A stretch of DNA of 64,000 bases, from NCBI GenBank assembly GCA_022385805.1, contig MU277675.1:567568-631567 (forward strand), given 5' to 3'. Under the pieces are notes generated by a model. That model made no database searches. It was not told where the DNA came from and saw only the letters and a program-made list of their open reading frames with translations. The first letter of the stretch is position 1, and every line of letters begins with the position of its first letter. The DNA comes from Pilatotrama ljubarskyi (lineage: Eukaryota; Basidiomycota; Agaricomycetes; Polyporales; Polyporaceae). The position numbers were made by a program, and so were the translations under genes. This document shows positions 1-11,063 of this stretch, piece by piece.

Positions 1-215
1 GAGCACTCCGGGAGCGCCAAAGAGCACTCCGGGAGCGCCAAAGAGCACTCCGGGAATACCAAAAAGCAGTCCGGGAGCGCCAAAGAGCACGCCGGTAGCG
101 CCACAGAGCACGCCGGAGCGCGAAAGAGTACGCCGGGAGCGCCACAGAGCACGCCGGGAATGCCCAAGAGCCTTTTGAGACCGCCAAAAGCGTACCAGGA
201 GTGCCGGAGAGCACA
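1..215. repeat. 21-bp tandem repeat array cut by the window edge
   Basis: About eight recognisable copies of a 21-bp unit (consensus GAGCACTCCGGGAGCGCCAAA) run from base 1 to about 168, then degrade over the next 50 bases. The first two copies are identical; later ones differ at a few positions (GGAATACC, CACGCC, one 1-bp deletion). The period is seven codons. On the minus strand no stop codon falls in any frame before about base 220, and one frame reads as FGAPGVL repeats, so this could be the repetitive part of a gene running off the left edge. The 1-bp deletion near base 115 argues against an intact coding frame. It may equally be a non-coding minisatellite. Confidence 0.85.
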
Positions 216-993
216 TCGGAATTCTAGTCGTAAGCTAGCTTGGTCATACGATCACCGACCGCTCCGGGAATCTAACGATCTCTCTGAATTGTCTCTTATG
301 CTGTTGCTATCGTCAGGAAAGCGTGGGGAAGCCACGTGGAAGCTTACATTCGCCCGGCAATCGCTACGAAAGGAGACCCGCAATGGAACTAATCGTGTAC
401 TATACATTTTCTTTGCAGTGGCAATTGTTTGTCACCTTGGCTTCCCTTTGTGTGACCCCGACCGGTGATCGTTTCGAGCCCTTTGGCATCTTGCTTTAAC
501 GCTTCGGCCGCTTACAGAGCTCGAGGAAATCGTAGGGGACACCATGGGGAATGTGTAAGGATGTTGAAGGGTCCCGTACATTTCTTTGGGTCGGCAATCG
601 GCCGGAATCTTTACATATCATGTTCTTTCTCCCTTTGATCGCGGGGATTGGTATCTTTATAGAACCTTGTTACTGCCTCCTACGATGGGGAACTGGCATG
701 AATGTTAAACTGTCCGTCTGTCAGGAACGGAAGAGGGACAAGAACGGATTGATAAGATCCATGCGTAATTCCCACGGATTCCCGAACACTCGAATACCGG
801 GTTTTCCCGTCGTGTGGATGGGAACATCGACGGGCATGACCGGGTTTAGAGGACAATAGTATAGGTCAATGTGTCTTTTTACGTCCACAATAAGGTGGTA
901 GGCGGCTTCTCACGGGGAGTCAAAGTCGACTAATATGCATAGTCTGCGTTTAGAAGTCCGGTAAGACGATACCGTCCAACATACTCACAAGAA
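216..993. other. gene-free stretch, nothing recognised
   Basis: Only short open frames of about 100 codons are present, with no family resemblance, no splice-joined continuation and no repeat apart from the array at its left. It probably holds the downstream region of the F-box gene on the minus strand. Confidence 0.5.
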
Positions 994-2541
994 CTACAGG
1001 TAATCTACAGGCGAAGCGTTATGAGGTCGAAGGCCCTCCCTTCCATATGCGTACACGCGGCATTTCCGCGCGATCAGTCGAGGCAGACCGAGGGAGGAGC
1101 GATGCCTGGATACGGAGGAGAGGCGTTCGACAAGCGAAGGGTCACCGAGGGAAGGTAAGCGAACCGTTGTCAGTTCCCGGCATAGCGCCTTGGAAGCTGG
1201 TTGTGTTTCCCCTGTCTCCTCCGTCTGGGGATCCAGCGCTCGCACAATCGGATCAGAGAGAGGAGGGTCGCGCAATTCGAGAACGGAGATGCGTGGGAGC
1301 ATGGAGAGCAAATTTTGCGGCTCGCACCACGATGACCAGGCGCGCTGACTGGATACAGTAACATCGCGAATTGAGGAAGAGATAGGCTCTGTGACGAAGT
1401 TTCTGATCGCCTTTCCGAGTGCGGCCTTCGAGGCGCCGCCCGTCTTCAGTTCGATGCAGATGGAGGTAGACTTCTGGACTTCGGAAAGCCTGAGCGAGAG
1501 AGCGGAGAACGTCATGCTGATCTCGAGCTTTGTCTCTTCCATGGGAAGGAATGCACCGTGCAGCGGTCCCGAGAGCTTCCGCGCATCAATGCCGAAGAGA
1601 CGTATGGATGCTCCGAGGGGTAGGTCGATGTGGGTAAGGATCGCCTTCATGAGAGGGACCGGGCAAGACTGGCCTCGACAATCACCGATCTCTATACATC
1701 GCAAGCGCTGGACGGAGACTGGTGAGGTCCAGCCCTTGAGGGGTTGGCGAAGATGGAGGTCCGAAGGGAGACCATGAAGGGACAGGAATCCTAGCTCTGG
1801 GGCCCTGGACAGCACTTCGAAAAGGTCTCTCAGATTCCACTCGAGGGGAACGAACTCGAAGGAAAGGCGGAGTCTTGAGAGAGAAGCGAGATGATTCGAT
1901 GGCAGGAGCGGGACGTCGTGGAGCTCGAGAGTCTTCAGCTTCGGTGCTGTACCACGCCAGAATTCGATGACCGGCTCATAGTCGGCGGCAGAATGAGCGG
2001 ACGCGCCCGGCTTTCTTCGGATTCTGACCGTCGCATGCCGAAGGTGAGGGGCGGGGAATGCCAGCAGCTCGGACGCCAGTCGAACCGAGGATTCATCTTG
2101 CAGGCCCCGCAGATGCAGCTCTGTCACCGCATGACCGTCGCTCGCGAGGATCTCTGTCAGCGCTACGCTCGCCTGTGGGCGGTCGACGTAAACTGTCAGG
2201 GGCGCCTGCCTCGCGCGGCCACGGAGTACATGCGAAGCGATGTGGGCAGGCGACGTCTCGCATATAGTCGACCACAGGGAAGATATCGAGAGCGCGATAG
2301 CCCGCCAGCGCTGACAGGCATGGGTCAAAGGGACGAGGTCGTATGTTTGCCTTGCTGGAAAACATAAGGTGCCATCGAGCGCCAGGCGACTCGGGACCAG
2401 GAAGAACACATGTCCAAGTATCTCGGGTGGGAGCCTGCTGATACAGCACTTGGCGTTTCCACCCTCTTGAACCAGGTCTTGAGCGATAGGAAGGGTTCCG
2501 CCGATGGCCTCAAGCTGTAGATACGCTGTGAGCTGGGGCAT
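994..2541 (-). CDS. F-box domain protein
   Basis: Single-exon protein of 515 residues starting at the ATG at 2541. An F-box lies near residues 34-90: it opens with ISRLPPEILGHVFF and, after a short insert, closes with the conserved THACQRWRAIALSISSLWSTI-type ending (cysteine/arginine/tryptophan helix followed by a LWS motif). The remaining roughly 420 residues are leucine-rich and irregular, like the degenerate LRR-type substrate region of mushroom F-box proteins. In this family the F-box binds Skp1 of an SCF ubiquitin ligase and the C-terminal part selects substrates; the substrate here cannot be guessed. Many relatives have a short upstream exon; none was convincing here. A second F-box gene lies at 32-34 kb and a fragment near 13.6 kb. 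Confidence 0.85.
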   Translation of the reverse strand: MPQLTAYLQLEAIGGTLPIAQDLVQEGGNAKCCISRLPPEILGHVFFLVPSRLALDGTLCFPARQTYDLVPLTHACQRWRAIALSISSLWSTICETSPAHIASHVLRGRARQAPLTVYVDRPQASVALTEILASDGHAVTELHLRGLQDESSVRLASELLAFPAPHLRHATVRIRRKPGASAHSAADYEPVIEFWRGTAPKLKTLELHDVPLLPSNHLASLSRLRLSFEFVPLEWNLRDLFEVLSRAPELGFLSLHGLPSDLHLRQPLKGWTSPVSVQRLRCIEIGDCRGQSCPVPLMKAILTHIDLPLGASIRLFGIDARKLSGPLHGAFLPMEETKLEISMTFSALSLRLSEVQKSTSICIELKTGGASKAALGKAIRNFVTEPISSSIRDVTVSSQRAWSSWCEPQNLLSMLPRISVLELRDPPLSDPIVRALDPQTEETGETQPASKALCRELTTVRLPSLGDPSLVERLSSVSRHRSSLGLPRLIARKCRVYAYGREGLRPHNASPVDYL

Positions 2542-3365
2542 CCTTCGAGGGAGCTAGGATACGCACAGTTTCAGCACTGTCGCTGGGTAATGGGAGTAGT
2601 CATCTGCTTTCGCGCGCGTGTATGGTGTACCAACCAAAGAACCTCACCTCATCAAGAATGGTCTTTTCACAGGGTCACGAACGAAGCTCTTGAGCGAACT
2701 GCAAGGTACTGGTACTTGTATGTGTGATGCCGTGGTGAATGTGACGATGGCGAGTGGGGACCCTCCAGGTCAGCACATAGCACCTTCGTATATATGTCCG
2801 TCCCCCGTCCGGCGTTCGTCTTGACCATGTACGTCCGATCGCGCACGCATGAAACAAGGAGAACGCCGGTCGAGCGCACACATGCAGGCGATATGACTTA
2901 ACTCTCGCTGGGCGATCATCCGAATACAGCCCATGTTGACGCTGAGGCGATTGGCATCTGATCCGCAGGATGGGACAAGCTCAAGCGAACCGACGTGCAG
3001 CGCTTCCTTCACCATGAGGCTCCTTGTATGCATTGCTCCTGGAGGGGTTAGCAGACTAGATGTGAAACGCCAACGTGAGTCTAGGGAATGCATTGGCGCC
3101 GAGGCGCGCAGGGCGGCCGAGCGCGGGGATAGCAGTCCATATGAACCATGTCCGTGGATAGTGTTGTAATGACTCCAACCGAGGGTCCAGCGGGCACTGA
3201 TGATGTCGATTATACTGTACCGCTCGCACCACGCGGAGCGCCCAGTCGATGGGGAGATAGAGGTCGAGATCGCAAGTTGAAGAGAGATCTCCGCATACAA
3301 ACGGAGCTCCGGGTGAAGAGAGACGAGCTGAAGCGGTGATAGATACACGTGGAGATATATGAGGT
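2542..3365. other. intergenic stretch between the F-box gene and the transcription factor
   Basis: A 199-codon open frame lies on the minus strand (2770-3369), but it has no recognisable domain and overlaps the 3' end of the transcription-factor gene. I treat it as chance. The stretch should hold the F-box promoter (near 2541-2800) and the transcription factor's 3' UTR. Confidence 0.45.
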
Positions 3366-6300
3366 TCAAACTGAGGTGGAAGGCTTCTTCCCGGGAAATG
3401 GAGTAGGTATCGCCGCGTCAGGAGGCGCGATGCCCGCTTTGAGACAGGCCTCGACGAGTTGGTAACGTAGGCCTTGCCATTCTTTGCGTTGCTCTGTAGC
3501 AGAGAAGACGATGGAGTGAATTCGTATACAGTAAAATTGGGGCAGATTCATAGGCAGCCAGTGAAGATATGGGCTCACCTACGCTGGGCCAATACATCAT
3601 CAAGTACTCTGCGCGCTTCACGAATGACTTGGAAGCCGTCAGCGCAATCGTCAGTGTGGGATCCGCTTTCCACAGTACAAGAGCCCTGTAAACAGAGGAA
3701 GGTCAACGAAGAGCTCGCCGGCGCGTTCTGAGAACAAAAACGGCGTACTTGACGACGTGCGACATGAACCAATAGATCAACAGCGGCTTGCGGAAGTCCC
3801 TCGGTGAGGCACGAGAGCCCCCCGCTTGCATGAGGGTGCCCCAGACGCGCTCGGCGGCTTCCATCCTCTGCTTGACTGCAGGAGTTGCGGTTAGCCTTCA
3901 GCACTCTTCGGCTGTCGCGGAAGAGAGACACATACGCCAACTCTCGGCCTTGTCTCTATAGAACAACCGACTTCCGTGTCTGCGCAAACGATCCGAATGA
4001 GCATATGAAGGGTTAACGCAGCTATCGGGTGCTCACGTCGTGACTTGAGGGATATAGCGCTGGAATTCGTGCGATACGCACATCCGCGAGCTGTAGCACG
4101 GATGTTAGGGTGCCTCATGGTCTACCGTGTTTTCTCTGTGCTTTGTGCTTGCCTGAAGAGCATCTCACGGGCCTGGTAACCGAAACTGGCCTCAAGCCCA
4201 CATGTATGTCGGTCAAGGGCATTCTCCATCGCGTCGATCTCGAGCCACGCCTCCATCGCGAATTCTGCACGCTGGGCTTCGCTAACGAGCGGGTCGTAGC
4301 GCATACGCACGCAGGAGTGCAGGAGGAGCATCGAGCGCAGGTACAGGGTCCAGACGTTGTTGGCCTGCACAGGCGAGCCGGTCAAGGCGAGCGACTCCCC
4401 CGGGTACATGAGCGCAAACTGCGTGAAAAGGTGAGCCATTGTCAGCATCAACGGTGCATATTAGGGAGAGATTGTAGGAGGCAATCGAGGGCCACTCACG
4501 TTGCGAGGATCCTTTATGGAGAGATAATTGCGTTGCATGTCTTCAATGAGGGATGTGTATGCGTTGAGGCTCGCAGTGAGCATCACGCTCGACCACACCA
4601 GCCTGCGGCACTCCTCCTTCTGGAACTCCCCCTCCGAAAGGCCGGTCGGCCACATGAGCGTGCCAGCCCATGACGGAGCGAGGCCTTGCACAGAGGGCCA
4701 GTGGTGACTGATCGCGAACGAGGCGCAGTTGCATGAAGAGGACGACGGAGTGGTGGACGAACCCAGGGTAAAGTGGTCAGGAACGAGCGGCTCGTTGAGG
4801 GTCGCTCTCAATGGGTCCAGGGGAGGGCCGAAGGTCGAGTTCGCGGAAGTGGCGGTGGTATGTCCCGACATGGGAGAGAAGACGTGGTCGATATGCATCG
4901 TGTTGTTGAGAGTCGGGAAGGAGGCAGCAGCCGAGGCAAAAGGGAACTGGTTTGCCGAGAATGGGTTGTGCGCATGCCCCGAGGAGCATGCGCGTTTGAG
5001 GTCGGCGTCAAGTGTGGTCAAGGAGAACAAACGCATGAGCGAATCAAGGAGCAGGAGGGACGAACGGCCCCTGTCCGCAGATTGTTGAGGGTGGGATTGC
5101 ATTTCGAAATACACGATGAGCTGAAGTGAGCGTACGTCAGAGCGCGATGTTCAACAAGAGACACCCGGATCACATACCCAGGTCGCCTGAATGAGTCCGA
5201 TGTCCACCCACCCGGACGCGAGACTTGCCTGTAGGGCGCTATCTGCCATGTCGAGCAGCTTCAGCGCGCGTACCCGGCCCGGCGCCCCTTTCTCTGCCTC
5301 GGAGCTCTGAGCGAGCGTTCCGAGTGCGAGAGCGCTGAGTAGCAGAGCCGGCTGCATGGTCGCGCGGCGCGTGGGGTTGAGGACCGCGTCAAAAAAGCGC
5401 GGAAGGTGTATGAAGCTGACCCAGTAGAGAGACGATTGGAAGAGGGCCCGCAAATCCAATACGATAGCCCGCATCGTCACACTCCGCTGCTCCATGGTGA
5501 GACAGCCAGGGTCCAAGGGGGGTGTCCGCTCGTCATCCGAAGCGTAAAAAGTGAGGAGGGCGTCCCACCATGTTTCGCGAGTGAATCTGAGGCTAGGCCG
5601 GCTGGGAATGGACTCTGTGGCAATCCTCGTAGGGCCCGTATAGAGCTCCGCATTGGCGCTAGGCAGTTCGATAACCCCGTTGGAATCAAACACGAAGGGG
5701 TCATATTCCGATGTGCATTCCTGAAAACCGCATCAAATTAGTGTGTATTTCGACAACGAATCTGCTCCAGCTGACATCTGACAGTAACCCAAGAGAATGC
5801 TCATACGAGTCCTGACGTTGCCGCGAAGCGGAGCGCTCGTTACTGGAAGACCTGGAGCTGCTGCTGCTGTGCGAAGCAGTATCATCATCTTCTCCTGTGG
5901 AGGTCCGCCTGCGCTTGCGAGATTTGCGCACACGCGTGCCAGGCGTCCTGTCTTGACCTCGACGCTTTGGCTGCGGCTCGTAGCTGCACGGCTCTCCGTC
6001 TTCAGAAGGTCGCTTGCGGCAGTGGAAACAGACAGGCTTGGCCCCGTCGCATCGCGTTTTCCTGGCGCGACTGCGGCGAAAATGCCGTCAGAATGAGACT
6101 CACCCCTGCTTTCTGGCCTGCTCACCATTGTTTGCACGCGACGTACACACGCGCACGCTGTTTTCCTTGCGCAGTCAAGGGCTGATTGGGGTCGAGAGCG
6201 ATCTTTGGCCTGATTCTTCGACGAGGGGCGTTGGCAGGGGCGACGGGAGACGTGGATGAAGATGCCTGGCGGCTTGATCCTGCTTGGGAAGGACTAGCAA

Positions 6301-6436
6301 CCGATGAGACGTGAACGTGCGGCGCTTGGAGGTCGCACGAAGACGGTGAATTGTGGGTGGTCGAGGAACTGCTTGACATGAGACCATTCGGGGTGTCAAG
6401 GCCATTACCGTTGCACCGTTGCTTCTCTCCTGCCAT
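3366..6436 (-). CDS. Zn2Cys6 fungal-specific transcription factor
   Basis: Ten-exon gene of roughly 830 residues. Exon 1 starts at the ATG at 6436 and ends at 6126; splicing to 6070 completes a zinc cluster, CKQCRARKTRCDGAKPVC followed by FHC and a last Cys. The six cysteines are at about residues 101, 104, 111, 118, 121 and 132 (C-x2-C-x6-C-x6-C-x2-C-x10-C). A basic stretch (RKSRKRRR) and a serine tract follow. Later exons (5720-5178, 5120-4500, 4418-4126 and smaller ones) form the middle homology region typical of fungal regulators, for example LIQATWLIVYFEMQ across one junction and the strongly conserved SHEFQRYIP...HGSRLFYRDKAESW segment built from two small exons near 4.0 kb. Predicted to be a nuclear DNA-binding regulator; target genes are unknown. 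The phases of exons 1 to 5 were checked and are consistent. Exon boundaries near 5776 (donor GTCAGC) and 4126 are the least certain. Confidence 0.9.
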
Positions 6437-6830
6437 AACTGCTGGTGGCTGCCGTGATAACCCCTGGAGAGAGCGCGTTCTTGATAAAGCAGAGGCTCAG
6501 CCCGGCGCGAAGGGCAAGGAGGCTAGCTGTTTGCACTGGCACCGAGCGGGAAGGACTGCGCGGCAACGGGAAGAGAGACAAGACTCGGTGCTATGTCTAT
6601 CCAAGGCTATTATGCTTCACCGCGGCGCTCGGCGGAGAGCTATTTACTTTGATGAGAAGGAGGGATAAATACCACCTGCGCAGCACTTTTCAGTGTCTGA
6701 GGCGCTGTTGCTGGTGATCGCGTACATAGCTATAGGTCCCTCTCATCCGGGCCTGGCGCGTGGCGTCCGGCCTCGGGGGCCGAAGTTAGGCGCCCGCGTT
6801 GCACTGACTCCCGTGGCTGTGCTCGAAAGG
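6437..6830. promoter_or_regulatory. promoter region of the transcription factor gene
   Basis: About 400 bases between the transcription-factor start codon and the left target duplication of the MITE. No coding feature and no clear TATA box were seen. It is labelled a promoter region only because it lies directly upstream of the minus-strand start. Confidence 0.35.
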
Positions 6831-6838
6831 CCCTCATG
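6831..6838. repeat. left target-site duplication CCCTCATG of the MITE
   Basis: Eight bases identical to 7418-7425, abutting the left inverted repeat. Confidence 0.88.
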
Positions 6839-7417
6839 TAGGGCACGGGGAAATAGCTCAGGGTAATTAGCAGAGGGTTAATTAACCCGCGTAAATCACG
6901 GTTAATCAACTGTAAATTTGAGACCGCCCCGAGACGGCGTGTAAATCAGGGTAAATTAGGTCTGCCTCCTCGAAGAGATTGCAGCAGGCGGAGGGCTGAA
7001 TATGAACCTATTGCCCTGTATACGAGATGAAGAACTCCTGAGATGGGGTTGTGGGTGGATACCAGGTGGCCGAAGGAAAGTACAGTAACGCCACCAGCCC
7101 AGCGACAGCCATCACGGGCGCCTACCATGTCCGTACCAGCTGCCACTCGCGCTCTAGTTGATCGTGAGCAGAGCGAGGGCATTCTTACCCTGACCACTTC
7201 ACCAATGGCCTCCTCATAACACTAGAAAGCCTTCTGAAGGCTCCGCCAAGGCACTCGACGGTTGTGAGTTCCGTCTTTCTCGTCTTTCAAAACGTTGAGC
7301 GCCCAGCTAATTTACCGTCATTTACACCAGTAAATCTGAGGCCTCCTCGACTCACCCTCCTTGACCGGTAAATCAACTCGGTCAAATAGACCCGGGACCC
7401 TATTTCCCCGCGCCCTA
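6839..7417. mobile_element. non-autonomous hAT-type MITE, 579 bp
   Basis: The left end reads TAGGGCACGGGGAAATAG and the reverse complement of the right end reads TAGGGCGCGGGGAAATAG, an 18-bp terminal inverted repeat with one mismatch. Directly outside each end is the same octamer, CCCTCATG (6831-6838 and 7418-7425), an exact 8-bp target-site duplication. Eight-base duplications and TAGGG-like ends are hallmarks of the hAT superfamily. Inside both ends there are many GTAAAT/ATTTAC motifs in opposite orientations, such as would serve as subterminal transposase-binding repeats. No transposase coding capacity is visible, so movement would depend on a transposase supplied from elsewhere. Confidence 0.9.
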
Positions 7418-7425
7418 CCCTCATG
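7418..7425. repeat. right target-site duplication CCCTCATG of the MITE
   Basis: Eight bases identical to 6831-6838, abutting the right inverted repeat. Confidence 0.88.
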
Positions 7426-8742
7426 GCCACTTCAACGTTCATGCACTTGGAATTGTCACGACATGAACATATGAGCTCCTGCATGGGAGCCTGCATGGGA
7501 GAAAGACAGGACGTAATTTTTCATCGGAAGATGAGGAGTCGCAACCTCCCGAGGCATCGATGTCGTCGAGCACCGCAACGCCGATCGCCACAGTCCCCAA
7601 GTACTGCCGACGTCTCGGAGCTGCCAGTGCAACGGAATGCGTCTGTGGCCTAGCACCCGCAACCCTATGCCATAACCCGATACCCCGACGTGCTTGATTG
7701 ACCTGCTGGCACACAAACTCGAACATGACCTTGGGCAGCTCAGGCGGCAGCTGTTGCTTGACATGCAGCCCAGCATAGAAGAAACATCAATCCCTGATTA
7801 TTTGTGCGGGCAGTAGTTGCATCAGAAGACCTCTGGTACACGGTCATATACATTTTCGTTCTGGTTGAGCGCCTATGTATGCATTCAGGGCGTCGCTCGC
7901 TTATGCTACACGGGTCCGTACACACAGCGCTACACTGCGCATATGCATGCTTGCAGTGTAACATGCTGTAGCTCATATGCGCTAATAATCGCACTACGCA
8001 GTGTGTGCTATGTGCTTCTTACGCCTGTCACGATCCTGCCGTCATGTCAGGCTGGCATTAATGCTTTCTTAATACCGCTTACAGCACATTTCATGTTCGC
8101 AGAACACATCGAAAGACAACCGCAGTGCACCGCCTGGGCAGGCGGGGCGCCGTCTCATCTAGGTTTTCATCATTCGCGCCCATGGAGATCCTCAAGTTCC
8201 AGGACCCACAGAACAATAGTGATGTACACCGCCGCACCATCCGCGGGTGGAATTCAAGTGGTGTCAGAACTACTGACGTCCAACGCAAGTCCAAAGCCAG
8301 ATCACTTGGATTCCGCCAGCCCGGAAAACACCTGGATTCCGACGTCATGATATTCGATTGCCAACGCCCTCTGTGGAATCCGGAAGAAGTTCTGGCCCCA
8401 AATATGGTAATTCACCGCCTGGGACAATCCGCTGCGGCGCCGCTGCAGGCAACCAGCGGCCGTATCTACCAGTCCTCTGCTGATGATATTGAGGGCTCAA
8501 ATGGTACTAGTAACGACGCAGGTGAACGGCTACTTCGCAAACCGAATACGGTGATGGCTTTCACTGGCAGTCAGTCCGACACGCGGTGACTCGAAGTTAC
8601 TGGCGAACGGTGAGGCGATCTCTATCATTGCCGTCATGTCTAGGTAGATCGCAGCGCGACAAACATAAAGTACAGACGGGCGTGAGAGGTATCTAAGTGG
8701 TAATCATCTAGAGCGGCCACCATCTGTGTGAACTCATCAGCG
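7426..8742. other. gene-free stretch downstream of the MFS transporter
   Basis: Open frames of 150-177 codons occur on the plus strand (7817-8350 and 8125-8589), but they overlap each other and show no signal peptide, membrane segment, known motif or splice partner. I see no supportable gene. Confidence 0.45.
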
Positions 8743-10989
8743 CTATGAAGGGCCATGCTCCTTAAGCTCCCATCTCTGCCTCCATGCGGCGCCTTTCCAC
8801 CATACAAGGAGGATAAGGAGCTCAGACAGAAGCATAAGTCCCGCCCATAGTGAATAGAGGCCCCCATCGCCGATTGCGTCCTTTTGACAGTGTCAGCGTA
8901 CTAGCTTGTTACTCGGCGAGCGCACAAGGAATTATCCACGGCATCCACACGGCGAGCGAGAGAAAGGCCTGATGGTTTACGCACCTGCAAGGGGACAGCA
9001 ACTTCCGCAGCGACGAAAGCGAAGAAACCGCGGAAGGCGCTGTTAGTCGCCACGGCCGAGGACGAGCGGCCAGTGTTGGCGTCTACGATGTAGGCGAGCG
9101 TACTGGAATAGATACATCTAGACGCCGAGCGGACGGTTAGCTCATCGGCGAAATGGCACTCCGGACACGGTGTCAAGTGAAGAAGCACGTACATGGAGAA
9201 GAATCCGGCCAGGAAGAGCATCACACAAATAGCTGCAACACTGACATGACGCTCACAAACCCAGCCGTAGGCGATGACCGATGGCGGAAGGAAGAGCATG
9301 GGGACCATTGTACTTTCCAGACGCATCTGGTGACACGGCGTTGAGAACGTGGCGATATATTTAGAAGGACCGCGCTCACCTCGGCTTGACTCACGCCCCC
9401 GTTCCGCGCCTTGAGTTTCCTGAAGACGTAGTCAGAGTATCGCCCTCCCCCAACGCTTCCGCAGAGCGAGCCTTATGGGACACATGTGGATCAGTGGCGG
9501 TTCGAGAAGACTACCTGCAGGATCGGACGAACCTACGCCGAAGGCGAGAAGTGCCAACCCAATCTGCAACGCATTGTACCTGTACTCGTTCGCGAGTGTC
9601 CTTGAGCATGTGTACCCGATGGAGTAGCTGAACGCAAAAATCAAGCCTAGAAAAGATGAGCATTTAGAGCGGTGCGCCACTAAAGCCAAGGGTCGCTCAC
9701 CTGACGCGGTGAGGATGGTCAGGTTGTTCAGCCTTCGCAGAACGTGGACGATAGGTCTGACCGCATTCACGTCAGCGAGGGAGAGCTTGATCTCGTTCAA
9801 AGGTGCTGCGACCTCGGGGTCGGTCGGAACAGGCTGCTGTTGCTTCTCGAGGTCCCTGTCGCGGGCCAAGGTGTCAATGGCATCCTTCGACATGCCTGGC
9901 GTGTCGCACTGGGGCGTTGCCTCCGTCGGCGGGATAGCGCGCGAAACGGCGGTCACTTGCGAAAGACTAGACGCCTCGGAGCCCTTCGCTGACTCTATCG
10001 CCATGCGCCGCTTCAGCGCGCTCTGATATACGAGACTGCGCTCGCGGCGGAACGTATCCTTGAAGGGTATGAAGAGCAAGACGCAGACACCGACAAAGAT
10101 AGCGAGGAACCAGAACGTTGCACGCCAGTTGAATCCTTGCGTGAGGACTCCGCCGAGGATGGGGCCCAGCGAAGGGCCAAGTAAAGGTGCACTGTGTGAT
10201 GGTAAGCTGAAAACCACTGGACGTGCTAATCTCTCAGATACCTGTAGTAGATGCCCATCATGGTCCCTCGCTGGCTCGGCTCGTATATGTCGGCGAGGGT
10301 CGCGGCTCCGAGAGACATCACTGCGCTTGACCTGACCGACGATGAGCACGATGTGGAGTTGTCACAGTTGGAGGACTCACCCAAAAGCTTGAATACATCT
10401 CATCCCAACAAGGACGCTGATCTTCTTGGAGAGGGCGGCAACTATGCATCCGAGCATGCATAATGCGCTCGAGACGAGGTACACTTTCTAGTGGGTTTGT
10501 CAGACAGAGTCTCCACCGGGCTCTGCACCTCACGCACCTTCCTACCCCAGAACTCACTGAGAGCACTCCATATTAAGGGCATGCCGCCTTGAATAAGGAT
10601 GAACAAGGATAAGCTCAAGCTGATATCGCCGCTCGATGCATGGAGCTGCTCCTCGATCTGAGAAATTGCGGCTATGTCCCCCAGAGGTGAGTCTCACAAA
10701 TTACGGTGGACCGAGGCCTGTCGTGTCGTCGTGCTCACGATTGTATATGTTCGCGCCTAGGCCGGCGATCATACTCGCTGCGGAGACAGTCGCAACGACA
10801 GACAGCTAAGGCGTGAACTTGGCGGTCAGCGCAATCCCTCTCAATGACGTAGCGGGGCGCCGAGCTAGCTCAACGTACCTTCCGCGCCCTGGACCATTCT
10901 CTGGGGTCATCAGCCACGATGGCATGTTCGATATCTGCAATAGCGGGCGATTTTGAGGTGCTGCAAGCGCCGTGCGTTTCTTCAGCCAT
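8743..10989 (-). CDS. MFS transporter of the drug:H+ antiporter (DHA1) type
   Basis: Multi-exon gene starting at the ATG at 10989 (MAEETHGACSTSK...) with a cytosolic tail ending DPREWSRARK. Spliced exons then give TM1 (LSVVATVSAASMIAG), the LIQGGMPLIWSALSEFWGRK segment with the family's signature loop, KVYLVSSALCMLG, ADIYEPSQRGTMMGIYY, and SAPLLGPSLGPILGG (motif C of antiporters). A long hydrophilic central loop of about 130 residues, including KQQQPVPTDPEV, separates the two halves. The C-terminal half contains LIFAFSYSIGYTCSRTLANEY, GGRYSDYVFRKLKARNGG and AYIVDANTGRSSSAVA, and ends with DAIGDGGLYSLWAGLML and a TAG at 8743-8745. It probably exports drugs, polyamines or metabolites at the plasma membrane; the substrate is not readable from sequence. 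Junctions in the last third are approximate. Confidence 0.88.
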
Positions 10990-11055
10990 CTAGTGGGAGT
11001 GCGGACGTAGCGAGTCCACAAGGTCTATGAGTCCCTGCAAGTCGTGGGGCTCGGA

Positions 11056-11063
11056 TTTATATA
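11056..11063 (-). promoter_or_regulatory. candidate TATA box of the MFS transporter gene
   Basis: The minus strand reads TATATAAA about 67 bases upstream of the ATG at 10989, a suitable distance for a fungal TATA box. Confidence 0.5.

Noticed and set aside
2770..3369. 199-codon minus-strand frame after the transcription factor gene
   Set aside because: Overlaps the stop region of the spliced transcription factor and has no family resemblance.
7817..8589. Overlapping plus-strand frames of 177 and 154 codons
   Set aside because: No recognisable sequence features, overlapping frames and no consistent splice sites.
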